In this document: piece after piece, positions 40,630 to 52,819 of the stretch | How positions within the stretch are numbered: position 1 is the first letter of the stretch | Layout of the letters: every line of letters begins with the position of its first letter | From: Toxorhynchites rutilus septentrionalis | Taxonomy: Eukaryota; Arthropoda; Insecta; Diptera; Culicidae | Direction: 5' to 3' | NCBI RefSeq assembly: GCF_029784135.1 | Contig: NC_073744.1 | Location: 82,439,935 to 82,503,934, forward strand | DNA length: 64,000 bases | The notes under the pieces: generated by a model | The model's input: the letters and a program-made list of their open reading frames with translations, nothing else | Told to the model about the DNA's origin: nothing | Database searches by the model: none | Made by a program: the position numbers and the translations under genes

Positions 40630-43600
40630 ATGGAGCTACGTTCACGAAGAGTAATTAGAATGCGATCACCCGAGGAGGGTCCCCGAACTGGAGCTGGTCC
40701 TGGAACGGGCGTAAGAGCGAGCGGCCAGCGGCTGGAGGGCGATGTGCAAGAGCGGGCCACCAGCCGGGTTCAACCCGAAGAGCTACCGCCACACGGAAAC
40801 AGCAGCCATCGACATCACCCAAGAAACGCTGCGCCTACGAGACGTGTTGCGACTGCCAGACGACAGTCGTCCACACTTGTGGGTACCACTAGGCGACGGA
40901 TCATGTGGACACACGAAATGAATGAATTCGTGATCCGCGCCTATTACATCTGCACTGCTTTGGAGACGGACATGAGCGGTCGCCCTCGAATACTAACAAT
41001 GTTCGAGGAAGCGTATCCAGAGTTCGTCGGGAGGCTTGATCAGAACGCGATGAACGCGAGGCGTAGAGCGATAGTACGCAACAACATGCTCTTCCAAACG
41101 CAAATCGACGAGATCAAGCAGCAGGTGCAGAGAGAAATAAGCTCCAGGAACAACAGAGCAAGCGATGTGTCGAGACGAAGTTCAGTACGGCTGAGCAATT
41201 CATTCGCGAGTGGGGCACGCGAATCAGCACCAGTGGAGGCCACATTACTACAACCCCCTGAGCCGGAAGACCCACAGCCAGATCAACAACTACTACGCGA
41301 TCTGGTCTTCCACTACGACGAGGCGATCTCACAGTTCCGCGACACAGACCCATTGTCGCGCCCCAGGATCCCGAAGTTGCAGCATTCCCGCAGGCTGACA
41401 AGTGCAGTAAAGCTCATGAACGAGCACGTTCTTCCGCTGCACTTGGTTGATGCTGAGAACATGGAGGAGCTGCAACTGAAAGTTTACTGTGCTGCTGTGG
41501 CGACCGCCAAAAGTTTAGGATACCGTATTAGGCCAAGAGGCGGACTGCTCCAACATCTCCGTGAAAGGCGTGAGCCTCCATGGCGAAGGAGATTGGAGCA
41601 ACGGATCCTAAATAAGCGGGCCGCAATTGGAAGACTGATGGCGTACAAAAGAGGCAGCAGATCGGCGAAATTATGTCGCCAAGTTGCTGTGATCGTGCGG
41701 CCTACTGAACTTCGCCAGCTGGGAGCTGACGGAAAAACTCGACACACTGGTACAGCAATTGAGCGTCCTAACTAAACGGCTGAAACGTTACTCTGACTCT
41801 GCAAAGCGCCAGGAACAAAATCGGATGTTCAGAGATAACGAACAAGCGTTCTACGACCACATTAGCGACGAGAAGCCCGACTACCGCGAAGGTTTGCCAG
41901 ATATTAGCGATGTGACGAACTTCTGGGCTGGTATTTGGGAGACCCCAGTACAACATCGCGACGGGAAAATGTGGTTAAGACGGGAGGAGGAGAGTTGTGG
42001 TGAAATTGGAGAGATGCCAGCTATCATCGTCGAAGAGAACGATGTCCGCGAAGCCTCGCGGTACCTGAGGAACTGGGCAGCACCGGGCCCCGATGGTGTT
42101 CAGAACTTCTGGCACAAGAAGCTGACCGTCCCACATCAAAAGATAGCTGAGTGCTTCAACAAGGTGCTACGTGACCCACACAACCTCCCTGAATTCGCCA
42201 CCCGTGGCGTCACATTCCTCCTCCCGAAAGACAGCAACACATTGAACCCATCAAAGTACAGGCCGATAACGTGCCTATCGAGTCTGTACAAGATATTAAG
42301 CAGCATCATAACCGCCAAAGTTTCTGCCCACTGCGAACAACACCATATCATCGCAGAAGAGTAGAAAGGATGCAGAAAAAATACGCATGTCTGCAAAGAC
42401 CAGGCCATCATCGACGCAGCCATAGTCGGCCAGGCGGTTTATAACCAGCGGAACCTAAGCATGGCCTATATCGATTACAGGAAGGCTTATGACTCCATAC
42501 CTCACTCGTTTCTCGTCCGGGTATTGGAGCTCTACAAAATTGATCCCGTCGTCGTTAGGTTCCTGCAGCATGCGATGAGGCAGTGGAGCACGTCTCTGCA
42601 CCTTAATGATGGGGAAAATGTGTTGCAGTCTAGAACGCTGCAGATAAAGAGGGGGATATTCCAAGGCGACTCTTTCAGCCCGCTTTGGTTTTGTCTGGCA
42701 CTGAACCCCCTCAGTAGGACGCTCAATAGAAACGGTCATGGCTATAAAATAAGGTATGGCGACGGCGCCCACGAAGAAGTGACCCATACATTCTACATGG
42801 ATGATCACAAGGTCTACGCTGATTCACGTCAGCGTCTAGGTGTAGCTATCCGGGTTGTCGAAGATATAAGCAGGGACATCTGTTTGGAGTTCGGCCTCGA
42901 CAAGTGTCGCTGTGTCCACCTGCTGAAAGGACAACTTACCGAATCCGGAGGCTACGAGGTCTATGACGGCGAGTTTATAAGAGACATGGTTCGTGGCGAA
43001 TCCTATAAATATCTTGGATTCCGACAGCTCACCGGGATTCGCCACTCCGACATCAAGACGGAGCTGCGAGACAAGTTCTTGAGTCGAGTGAACTGTGTCC
43101 TGAGGACTTTCCTCAACGCGGGGAACAAGGTACGCGCGATCAACACATTCGCGGTTCCCCTGCTGACCTTCAGTTTTGGTGTAGTCAAATAGAGTAAAAC
43201 TGACCTAGAGGACCTTGAGAGGAGGATGAGGAAAGCATTCAAAGAGGCCGGAATGCACCATCCTCAATCGGCACTGGAGAGAGTTTCACTACCACGCAAA
43301 GAAGGGGGACTTGGAATCGTCGACATTTCTGCACTGTGTGTTGCCCAGGTACGACAACTGCGCGAGTACTTCGCAGAACGCGCCAACCAAAACGCGCTAT
43401 ACCGGGCTGTCTGCGCCGCTGACAGAGGATACAGCGCTCTGCACTTGGCGCAAGCGGAGTACCAACTAAACTGCAATCTGCAGACAGTGGAGGAGAAGAT
43501 TGCAGCTTGGAAGCAGAAGGCAGTGCATGGTGCCCACCCCCATCAACTGGACCGGCCACACGTCGACAAGGCCGCATCTAATCTGTGGCTAACGCGTGGT

Positions 43601-44284
43601 GAACTCTCTTCAGTAGTAGAAGCCGACATGATAGCCATCCAGGACAGGATAATGCCGACGAGAAACTGCAGGCGGTACGTCTGGCATCAAGACGTTGATG
43701 ACATTTGCCGGATGTGCCATCAACCAGGTGAAAACATAGAGCACATTATGGGAGGCCGTCCCGTTTTGGCCAACGCAGCCTACACCGAGCGCCACAACAA
43801 CGTGGCCCGTATTGTTCATCGACAACTGGCGCTCCAATGTGCTCTACTGGAAGACAACGTACCAAACTACCGGTACCTGCCTGCACCTGTCCTGGAAAAT
43901 GACCGTTTCAAGCTGTACTGGGATCGCACTGTTCTGACCGACCTCTCGATCCACCACAACCGCCCAGATATAATGGTTTACGACAAGAGCGACCGCAAAG
44001 TCACCATCATCGATGTCGCTATTCCACTGAACCAGAATCTGGAGGAGACCCACGGTCGCAAAATCTGCAAGTACCGACCATTGGCCGTGGAGCTCAAGGA
44101 ACTGTGGGGGCTAAGGGAGGTCCCAAGAATTGTTCCAGTCGTTCTCTCTGGAACTGGAATTATCCCGAAGACACTTCTGGAAGCGCTAAAGGTGTTGAAC
44201 ATCGAGAAGGAATTGGCCGGCATCCAAAAGTCGGTCATCCTTAGCACCTGCGCGATTGTCCGACAATTCCTCGGTCAGGACTAA
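40630..44284 (+). pseudogene. R4/Dong-like LINE polyprotein with three point lesions
   Basis: Single-ORF non-LTR element of the R2-like group. An N-terminal Myb-like domain (IMWTHEMNEFVIRAYYICT) lies near 40900. The reverse transcriptase (PGPDGVQNFW, YRPITCLSSLYK, YIDYRKAYDSIPH, GIFQGDSFSPLWF, catalytic YMDD at about 42798) is followed by a C-terminal zinc motif (CRMCHQPGENIEH) and a restriction-like endonuclease (RPDIMVYDKSDRKVTIIDVA). Lesions: an extra G in the GGG at about 41720-41722, where removing it joins QL to ELTEKLDTLVQQLSVLTKR; TAG at 42362-42364 (probably Gln); TAG at 43190-43192 (probably Trp). ATG 40630 is the first in-frame start. GC content is far above the surroundings. Otherwise nearly full length (about 1218 codons). 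Confidence 0.85.
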
Positions 44285-44470
44285 AACAGCACGAGCATGC
44301 AGATACGTGCATTCCGCAGAGCCTAGTCCCCCTTTGGCATTCAGAAGCCCGGGGGCAGGTGAAAATTCTGGCTAGGTTCGCCTAGTTAAAAAGTGAGATA
44401 AGTCTGCCAAAAACCCTTCGAATCATTTAAGAGGGTTTAGGGCATTGGTCAACCCTAAGATTCCGAAAAA
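44285..44470 (+). other. 3' UTR of the R4-like LINE
   Basis: Moderately GC-rich, no frame, with GGTGAAAATTCTGGCTAGG and a CTAGTTAAAAAGTGAG segment. Composition returns to AT-rich after about 44470, which I take as the 3' edge. Confidence 0.45.
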
Positions 44471-44581
44471 TATATAGATGTGGAGCACATATGTATATAA
44501 CATTGCGTTCTTTGCAGACTATAATATAACTTTCATCCCAATATTAGAATGTTTTGATCATGTTTTGCTATATGGATTTTC

Positions 44582-44730
44582 TGAGGAGACGATCTGGCGT
44601 AGTGGTAACATCCATACCTCTCACGCAGAGATCACGAGTTCAATTCTCACTCCCGACATTCTTCCAAAAATGGAAGTAAAAGTGACGAACTATCCGAAAT
44701 GCGTTGAAAGTCACTATAATAGAGAAAAAA
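44582..44730 (+). repeat. tRNA-derived SINE, family A, copy 2 (complete)
   Basis: This 149-bp copy has box A in TGGCGTAGTGGTAACATCC and box B in GAGTTCAATTCTC. It is bounded by a perfect 10-bp duplication ATGGATTTTC (44572-44581 and 44731-44740). Confidence 0.9.
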
Positions 44731-44740
44731 ATGGATTTTC

Positions 44741-45289
44741 AAATAAACAGTTGAAATTGCAATTGCGACATGTCGCGGCGCAATTAAAAATTGGATAAAG
44801 GCTAAAAAAAAAATACAACCACACGACACGTTTCAACACTCCAATTAGAGCAAACAATGAAGGGGAGCGTTTTTCATTCACCAGAATTCGGTTCGAGTAC
44901 TACTGTTGCGTTTTTAATGTTAAATGAAGTGCCAACTGGCCGTCGAGTTGCCCTCCCTGAAGGGTGTTTGTGATATTAATTCATTTTTCTCGTGAAAAAT
45001 GAGGAAAACTTCATCGCAGCTCTGTGCGGGGGACACTGAAAAATATGAAAATGTTTATGCGCAATCAGCAAAGTGTTCTCTCAGGATTAGTATAATATGT
45101 ACCAACTTTGCATTCGTAAAACATTGTCGCTCATCTCCCGTTGGTTGACCGCCGCAATGCAGGTGTGATTCGAAACCAGACTTTGAGCAGTGCTTTTTGC
45201 GATTTTATTTTACACAGACCCATGATGAAAAATAGCCGGAATTTGTTCATTAAAAAAAGTTTAATCTTCAAATTGTATCCAAATTGTAT
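44741..45289. other. Non-coding spacer
   Basis: AT-rich, no supported gene or repeat pair. Confidence 0.45.
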
Positions 45290-45404
45290 GAATGTGGCGC
45301 TTGTACGCTATATGGATTATATTAAAAGATTGAAAAAAGCTTTGTTCTATAAAGTTGATTAAAATAACTTGGGCTACAACATTGTCGAACTATGTTTATC
45401 TCTA
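45290..45404. mobile_element. Palindromic MITE copy 2, left part (split by BEL)
   Basis: Matches the centre of 39325-40002 (GGCGCT..., CTTTGTTCTA, CTACAACATTGTCGAACTATG). The continuation is on the other side of the BEL element at 52820. Ends with the BEL target CTCTA. Confidence 0.6.
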
Positions 45405-45845
45405 TGTTCCGAACAGCACCGAGCACAAATTACCAGTGGGTTATCCAGCGTTACAGGAACCCGTGACTGAAGACATTGCAGACGAAAAAAACAATATATT
45501 GACAGATCATGAACACACAATTGTCAAACACTCACTCACACATACGAATACTAAAATATCTAAAAAATATCATGTAAACATTCAGACAAACAACAAATCA
45601 CAAAGGAACACATTGGACGTATAATTAAAAGCAGCACAGTTCAAATCTAGTTAAAATATGAATATTAGCACCTTTCGTTGGACAGTTCGTTATCTAACAC
45701 AAGCAGGACTAAAAACGTAATTATTTATAAATTAAACATGAATTATATTAAAACCAAATAGAAATTACAGCTTAAAAGCAACTCAAAATAACCTCCAAAC
45801 GAGTTTGCTAAACGGTGGTCCGAAGTCTTGTCGGCTGTGCCAACA
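45405..45845 (+). repeat. 5' LTR of BEL/Pao element
   Basis: 441 bp, begins TGTTCCGAAC and ends GGCTGTGCCAACA. Five bases longer than the 3' LTR owing to two small indels (an A-run and a CTCA unit near 45535). Confidence 0.95.
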
Positions 45846-45900
45846 AACTTTTAATGTTTTTAAGCGAAAATCTTGCTAGATGCCTAGGTCGAAGAACGCT

Positions 45901-47995
45901 CCCGCTGGTTAGAATCCGGTTCCAGCTGCCGATGAACGATGCTCATGCGGTCGTCCGGATGAAGCTGAAGCGAACATGGTACAATGCGAGCGCTGCACCC
46001 GATACTACCAATACACTTGTGCTAACGTGACAGCTAGCATTGAAGCGGAAGATCGACATTTCGTGTGTGCGGCCTGCATCCCGCCGGCTGTACAGCTCCG
46101 GTGTCGCAAGCTCAAGATCCAGTCGATCAACAGCGAGTGCCAGAGCCAGAGCGGTGCTAGAGCTTCAACGTCTGGAGGAGGAAAAGGAGGTGGAGAAAAG
46201 ATATCTCGCCAAAAAGTACGATGTTCTCCAAGCTCAACTGGACGAAGAGGAAAACGGAAGTGTCAGAAGTCGTCGATCGCGTCGCAGTACACAAAGGATA
46301 CAGGAATGGGTTCAGCAGTTAGTCCCGACTACGAGTGTCAGTACCGGGTTACCAATCCCCACTAGTATTCCGTCTCGGACCGGAACCCTACCGAAACAAA
46401 TCCTTTCAGTACCAGCACCGCAAGTGATGCCAATCACATCCGAGCTCACCGCACAAAATGTGCAGTTGCAGCCCACCGTTCTTAATCCAGTCAGTACCGT
46501 ATGCAACAATATAGCTCCAGCCAATACTCGAGTGTATGTTCCTCGCAATATGGGTATGCAGCTTTCCAGCACAACCAACGCTAGTGGTTTACAAAGTGAA
46601 GCCATTGGAGGATTAGACAACTACCCGTTCCGGCAGAATCCCCAGGTGGATTTTTCTATCTCTGCAACGCAGCATCCCGATGATCTGATGCAGCAACTGT
46701 TTGAGCTGCGAAAACGAATGGATGGTCTACAGCTGCAGCTGGCGAAAGAGCCACCTCAGAACACACTACCAGTCACAGCACCCAATCTGTCGGCATCGCA
46801 GATTGTTAGCAACAGAATTCCTGAGTATGAGTTTCCAAAGTACAAGGGTAATGAACTTGTTAGCAGTTCGGTAAGTCAGACATGCTCAAAGCCAGTAGAC
46901 ACTATCAAAAGAGGTGTGTTAATGAATACAACAAGCATTTCAATTTTCGATAAAACCCCGCCGTGTACAATGCCAGTTGAATTAATAAATTATAATGCAC
47001 CTCCCACTTCGACCGGTCCATGCCAAAACCCCCCTGCCTTGTCGTTCGTTCCGTCGCTTATGAGTACTCCGCAGCATCGCATTCCACCCCCCTCCGTAAA
47101 TACAGTGTCCGCTTGTTTATCACCAATCGTTTCACCGATGGTTACCGCACCTATTTCCAATCCCGCCACTATTTCGAGACAGTTATTCTGTGGTCCCAGT
47201 TCACAACAACTCTCTGCCAGGCAAGTCGTTCCCAGAGAACTTCCTATCTTTTCGGGCGATCCAGTCGAGTGGCCGTTGTTTCTGAGCAGCTTTCAGAATT
47301 CTACAGAGATGTGTGGATATTCAGATGGAGAGAATTTGATGCGTCTTCAACGTTGCCTTAAGGGAAACGCATTGGAAGCGGTCCGGAGTTATCTGATGCT
47401 TCCGTCGTCAGTACCTTCGGTCATCGATACACTGAGAACATTGTATGGGCGTCCAGATTTGATCATCAGTTCGTTGTTAGCTAAGATACGAGCAACCTCA
47501 ACGCCTAAACCCGAGAAATTGGACACGTTGATAAGCTTTGGGCTGGCCTGCAAGAATCTTTGCGGACATCTTCGAGCAGCTGGGCTTAACGATCACTTGT
47601 CGAACCCCACGCTTTTACAGGAACTGGTGAACAAATTGCCTGCGAACATAAAATTAAATTGGTCCCTCTTCAAGCGACAACAACGAGTCGTAGATCTCAC
47701 TACGTTCGGTAGCTATATGGACGACATAGTAACGGCGGTCAGTGACGTCACCTTCACTTACGAAGCCGAAGAGCATCGCGTGAGTAAGCACGAGAAACCC
47801 AAACCCAAAGAAAAGTTGTACGTGAACGTACACGCTACAGACATTTCGAAGGATAAGCCGAATATCAGCATAGTCAACCACAAAGGAGTTACACCGAAGC
47901 CGTGTCCAGTCTGCCAAAAGGAAGGGCATAAGGCTAAGGACTGCTACACTTTTCGAAATATGACCTTGAACGACCGATGGAAACTCGCCCAATAG
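45901..47995 (+). pseudogene. BEL gag with PHD-like N-terminus
   Basis: At about 45940-46075 one frame reads CSCGRPDEAE, MVQCERCTRYYQYTC and FVCAAC, a PHD-like zinc finger in which the usual His is replaced by Gln. The frame changes near 46075-46130; the next frame has a coiled-coil-like LELQRLEEEKEVEKRYLAKK, a long Pro/Ser/Thr-rich linker, a capsid-like domain (LPIFSGDPVEWPLFLSSFQN ... LQRCLKGNALEAVRSYLM) and a CCHC knuckle (CPVCQKEGHKAKDC). Two adjacent stops TAG TAA at 47993-47998 interrupt the frame that continues into pol. Known BEL Gags carry the central domain; the PHD-like part appears in some insect copies (recollection, not checked). Confidence 0.8.
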
Positions 47996-49786
47996 TAACG
48001 TTTATGCCGCCGTTGTCTGGTATCTCATGGAAAATTTCCGTGTAAAGCGTCCACTTGCGGTGAGAATGGATGTGAGGAACGTCACCATAAACTTCTTCAT
48101 CCTGGAAAGCCACTGGTGTCACAGATCGTTGAAGTTCCGAAGACAACTAGTATGGTTACTGTGCATCGCAAACTCCAACCAACTATCCTTTTCCGGATAC
48201 TACCTGTAACACTGCATGGAAATGGCAAAGTCATTGATACATATGCGTTCCTAGATGACGGTTCATCCACCACACTGGTGGAATCCCACATGGCAAAGGA
48301 ATTGGGAGTGAGAGGCGACGTAAGTCCACTCTGTCTTCAGTGGACAAATGACAGCGAGCGTACAGAAAACGAGTCACAACTGATTAATCTGGAAATCTCT
48401 GGTGATGGGCATACGAAAAGGCATCCATTAAGAAGGATCCACACAGTTGAAAAAATGAATCTACCAGTTCAGTCACTGAATTATTCGGAAATCAGTCAAC
48501 AATTTTCTCATCTTCGTGGGTTACCAGTCCGTAACTATAAAAGTGCAGCTCCCACCATTTTAATTGGTTTAGACAACTCATATTTAAAAACATCTCTGAA
48601 ACGTCGTGAAGGTTCCAGAAATGAACCGATTGCTTCCAAAACTCGGTTAGGTTGGACGGTTTATGGAGCCATCAACGCTGGTCCTGATTCTAAGGTCCAG
48701 TTACAGTTTCACATATGTGCTCGTTCGCCCGATCAGGAGGTCCATGATCTCGTGAAGAACTTTTTCGCTTTGGAAAGCGTTGGTTCAATTTCACCGATCG
48801 TAGAAAGCGACGATGACATTCGTGCACGTGCACTACTTGAGCGCACTACGGTTCGAACACCTACGGGGAGATTTCAGACGGGCTTGCTGTGGAAACACGA
48901 CTATATTCAGTTTCCAAACAGCAGACCAATGGCGGAAAGAAGACTCCAGTGCCTTGAACGTCGCTTGGCGTCCAAACCAGAGCTTTACGACAAATTGCGA
49001 GAGCAGATGAAGGAGTATCAATCCAAAGAATATGCCTACAAACTCAGCCAGGTGGAACTAGCCGCATTAGACGCGAATAGGACTTGGTTCTTACCGTTGA
49101 ACGTCGTAATCAATCCAAGAAAGCCAAACAAATTACGTTTAGTGTGGGATGCTGCAGCCAAGGTCCAGGGTCAGTCATTGAACTCCAATCTACTAGCTGG
49201 TCCTGATCTCCTTACTCCGCTTCCCGCTGTACTTTGTCCATTCCGACAATTCCAAGTCGCCATCACAGCGGATATTTCGGAAATGTTCCACCAAATATTG
49301 ATACGCGCAGCTGTTTCTTTGGAGAGATCATCCGTCGAAACAATTTGAGGTTTTCGCAATGACAGTGGCGACGTTTGGATCTACGTGCTCCCCATCCGCA
49401 GCACAATTCATAAAAAATCGAAACGCTCAAGAATTTTCTAAGCAGTTTCCACAAGCGGCTGAAGCGATCTAAAAACATCACTATGTGGATGATTTTTTGT
49501 ACAGTGTAGACATGATGAAAGAGGCGGTACAAATTGCGCAACAAGTGAAGGAAATCCACTCAAAAGCTGGCTTCCATATCTGTAACTGGCTCTCGAACTC
49601 CAGCGACCTTCTAACACGGGTCGGGGAAAGGAACGTGGAAACGTCGAAGTACTTCGCAGCGACTAAGTCAACTACTAGTGAACGAGTTCTCGGCATGATT
49701 TGGAAACCAGATCCAGATATTTTCGTGTTCCAAGGGTTGTTTCGCGAAGAAATGCTACCGCTGATCCAGGGTAATTAAATTCCAAC

Positions 49787-50024
49787 GTCCCGTGGCCGAG
49801 TATTTAGCGTCATAACTAACATGCCGGGTGTTCGGGTTCGATTCCCGTTCTGGTCGGGGGAATTTTTCGTCAAAGAAATTTCCTTGCCACTCAGAATGCA
49901 TTCAAGGCGTGTTATTTGGCATAGAAATCTCAACTAAGTACTAATAAAAATGACGCAAGTAATACTACGTTGAGACGGCGAAGTTCCTCTAGGAACGTTA
50001 GTGCCATTGAAGAAGAAGAAGAAA
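49787..50024 (+). repeat. tRNA-derived SINE, family C, copy 1, inside BEL pol
   Basis: 238 bp, starting CCCGTGGCCGAGTATTTAGC (box A) with box B in GGGTTCGATTCCCG, and ending in a GAAGAAGAAGAAG tail. Bounded by a perfect 10-bp duplication AAATTCCAAC (49777-49786 and 50025-50034). The reading frame of pol matches on both sides once the insertion is removed. Confidence 0.9.
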
Positions 50025-52372
50025 AAATTCCAACCAATAGACAGACCCTTCGGATCGTGATGAGCATATTTGATCCCTTAGGATTGGTAGCTGTTTTTGT
50101 GGTCCACGGAAAAATGCTCATTCAGAACATCTGGCGTTCGAAAATCGGATGGGACGAGCGTATACCCGATGAGCTAGTTAGTCAATGGGAGCGCTGGTTG
50201 ACCCTGTTGCAGCAACTTGAGCAAATACAAATACCCCGGAGTTACTTTCCTGGCAGTTCAAGTGAGATCTATCGTTCACTTGAGCTGCATATTTTCGTGG
50301 ATGCCAGTGAGGAGGCCTTTGCCGCTGTCGCATATTTTCGGATCATCGAACAACAAACGGTTCGCTGCGTTCTTGTATCAGCGAAGACAAAGGTTGCCCC
50401 ACTAAAGCCCATATCGATTCCTAGATTGGAATTAATGGCGGCCGTTCTTGGGGTGAAACTTGCCAAATCGGTCGAAGAATACCACACCCTAGCTATTACA
50501 CGCAGAGTATTTTGGAGCGACTCCAGCACCGCACTTTCGTGGATACGTTCAGACCAGAGAAAATATCGACAGTTTGTTGCTTTCCGGGTGACTGAGATTC
50601 TTGAGAATTCTCAGGTAGACGAGTGGCGATGGATCGCTTCTCGTTGGAACGTAGCGGACGAAGCAACGAAGTGGGGCAAGGGACCTTCTATCAACAACAG
50701 TAGTCGCTGGTTCCAAGCACCAGCATCTCTATCAGCATCCTGATCTATGGCCTCATCAAGATCTACGTGTTACAGAGACACCAGAAGAGCTTCGCCCCAT
50801 CCACATTCACCATCAAATTGCACTTGTTGAGCAGATGATCGTGTTCGGAAGGTTCTCAAAATGGGAACGCTTGGTGCGAGCTGTAGCGTATGTTCTCAGA
50901 TATCTTTGGAAGCTGCGCCGCAGAGTCAAGAAGCAAACTGCAGGAACGACGAATTGGTTGAATCAGGACGATTTACGAAAGGCAGAGTCAGAGAATTTTA
51001 AGCAAATCCAGCAACAGGCTTACGGAGATGAAATCATCACACTCATTAGAAATAAACAGCTACCGATGGAACAGCAACTAGGTTTGGAGAAAACGAGCAA
51101 GCTTCGCAAGTTATCACCTTTCCTGGATAAACACAGTGTCATTCGTATGGACAGTAGAGCTTCGAGTTCCGAGCACTTGTCAACAGACTTCAAGTTTCCT
51201 GTAATCCTTCCGAAAGGCCACTTTGGAACTCAGTTGCTGATAAATTGGTACCATCGTCAATAAAAACATCGGAACGCAGAGACAGCAGTGAACGAGATGC
51301 GTCAGAGATTCCACGTATCAGAAATGAGAGCGGCGTTTCGATAGGTCAGAAAACTTTGCCAATGGTGTAAGATCTACAAAGCGGTCCCTGCAGTACCTAG
51401 GATGGCTCCCTTGCCCCCAGAGAGGACCACATCCTACATTCGTCCATTTTCTTTCGTTGGCGTGGACTACTTTGGACCAATGTTAATCAGACAAGGACGC
51501 AGTGATGTGAAGCGGTGGGTGGCGATATTTACTTGCCTCACTATACGTGCTGTGCATTTAGAGGTGTCGCACAGCTTGTCCACGGAGTCCTTTAAACTGG
51601 CAATTCGGAGATTCATCGACAGGAGGGGGGCTCCTGCCGAAATATTTAGCGATCAGGGAACCAACTTTGTTGGTGCAAACAACGAGTTGAAGAAGGAGTT
51701 GCAGCAAATGTACACAAGTCTGGCTTCAACGTTCATCAATACAGCAACGCAGTGGCGTTTCAACCCTCCGCTTTCACCGCATATGGGGGGGGGGGGGGGT
51801 GTTGGGAACGCATGGTCCGGTCAATCAAGAGTGCTTTGGCTTCGTTGTCTACAATTCGTAAGCCGAGCGATGAAATGTTTTTGACATTGTTGGTCGAGGC
51901 GGAGTCGATCGTGAATTCGCGGCCACTTACCTATTTACCAATAGAATCAGAGGCGCACAAAGCACTGACACCGAACTGCTTCTTGATGCTGAGTACGAGT
52001 GGAGTAAATCAACCAACGAGGCACTTCATCAACGACGAGAAGTTGGGAGCATACTCAACCTGGAACACATGCCAACAACTTTTAGACCAGTTCTGGAGTC
52101 GTTGGGTGAAGGAGTACCTCCCAACAATTACCAAGCGGACGAAGTGGTTCAACGACTGCCGACCAATTCAGGTGGGGGATCTCGTAGTCCTAGTTGAAGA
52201 ACATCTTCGTAACGGGTGGCTGCGAGGACGTGTACTACGAGTATTCCCAGGTCGAGATGGTCGAGTACGCAGTGCGGTAGTGAAGACAATTTCGGGAGTC
52301 ATGCATCGGCCAGTGGTCAAAATGGCAGTTCTGGAAGTAGCAGGTACAACTGGAGTGAACTCGCAGCAATAC

Positions 52373-52383
52373 GGGTCGGGAGA
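52373..52383 (+). other. Purine-rich tract before the 3' LTR
   Basis: GGGTCGGGAGA directly precedes the 3' LTR and is the natural candidate for the polypurine tract that primes plus-strand synthesis, although interrupted by pyrimidines. Confidence 0.5.
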
Positions 52384-52819
52384 TGTTCCGAACAGCACCG
52401 AGCACAAATTACTAGTGGGTTATCCAGCGTTACAGGAACCCGTGACTGAAGACATTGCAGACGAAAAAACAATAGATTGACAGATCATGAACACACAATT
52501 GTCAAACACTCACACATACGAATACTAAAATATCTAAAAAATATCATGTAAACATTCAGACAAACAACAAATCACAAAGGAACACATTGGACGTATAATT
52601 TAAAGCAGCACAGTTCAAATCTAGTTAAAATACAAATATTAGCACCTTTCGTTGGACAGTTCGTTATCTAACACAAGCAGGACTGAAAACGTAATTATTT
52701 ATAAATTAAACATGAATTATATTAAAACCAAATAAAAATTACAGCTTAAAAGCAACTTAAAATAACCTCCAAACGAGTTTGCTAAACGGTGGTCCGAAGT
52801 CTTGTCGGCTGTGCCAACA
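52384..52819 (+). repeat. 3' LTR of BEL/Pao element
   Basis: 436 bp, begins TGTTCCGAAC, ends GGCTGTGCCAACA, followed by the CTCTA target duplicate. Confidence 0.95.

Larger units (their letters stand above)
47999..52383 (+). pseudogene. BEL pol: protease, RT, RNase H, integrase (multiple lesions)
   Basis: A second Cys/His cluster (LCRRCLVSHGKFPC) lies near 48000. Protease: FLDDGSSTTLV near 48247. Reverse transcriptase: LRLVWDAAAKVQG, ITADISEMFHQI, then YVDD at about 49480, with a frameshift near 49310, a stop near 49472 and another at 49776. A SINE (49787-50024) follows. RNase H: FVDASEEAF, RLELMAAVLG and FWSDSSTALSWI. Frameshift near 50720. Integrase: zinc motif with WYHRQ...LCQWC and stops at 51261 and about 51345; core D in FVGVDYFGP, D in IFSDQGTNFVG, E in CWERMVRSIK, with a 15-G run at 51785-51799 shifting the frame just before that Glu. 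Dead copy. Confidence 0.9.
45405..52819 (+). mobile_element. BEL/Pao LTR retrotransposon, complete but disabled
   Basis: 7415 bp, with LTRs 45405-45845 and 52384-52819 and a perfect 5-bp target duplication CTCTA (45400-45404 and 52820-52824). Order inside is gag with zinc knuckle, aspartic protease, reverse transcriptase, RNase H and integrase, as in BEL/Pao. The two LTRs differ by about 8 substitutions and two indels (1 and 4 bp), roughly 1.8%, so the insertion is not very old. No clear tRNA-type primer site follows the 5' LTR. GC content is well above the flanks. Confidence 0.95.

Noticed and set aside
43239..43577. 112-codon minus frame and similar antisense frames in the R4-like and BEL elements
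   Set aside because: Antisense shadows of GC-rich coding sequence, without own motifs.
45405..45624. Small gene at the start of the BEL element
   Set aside because: It is the LTR read as an open frame; the same sequence appears in the 3' LTR as the tail of the pol frame.
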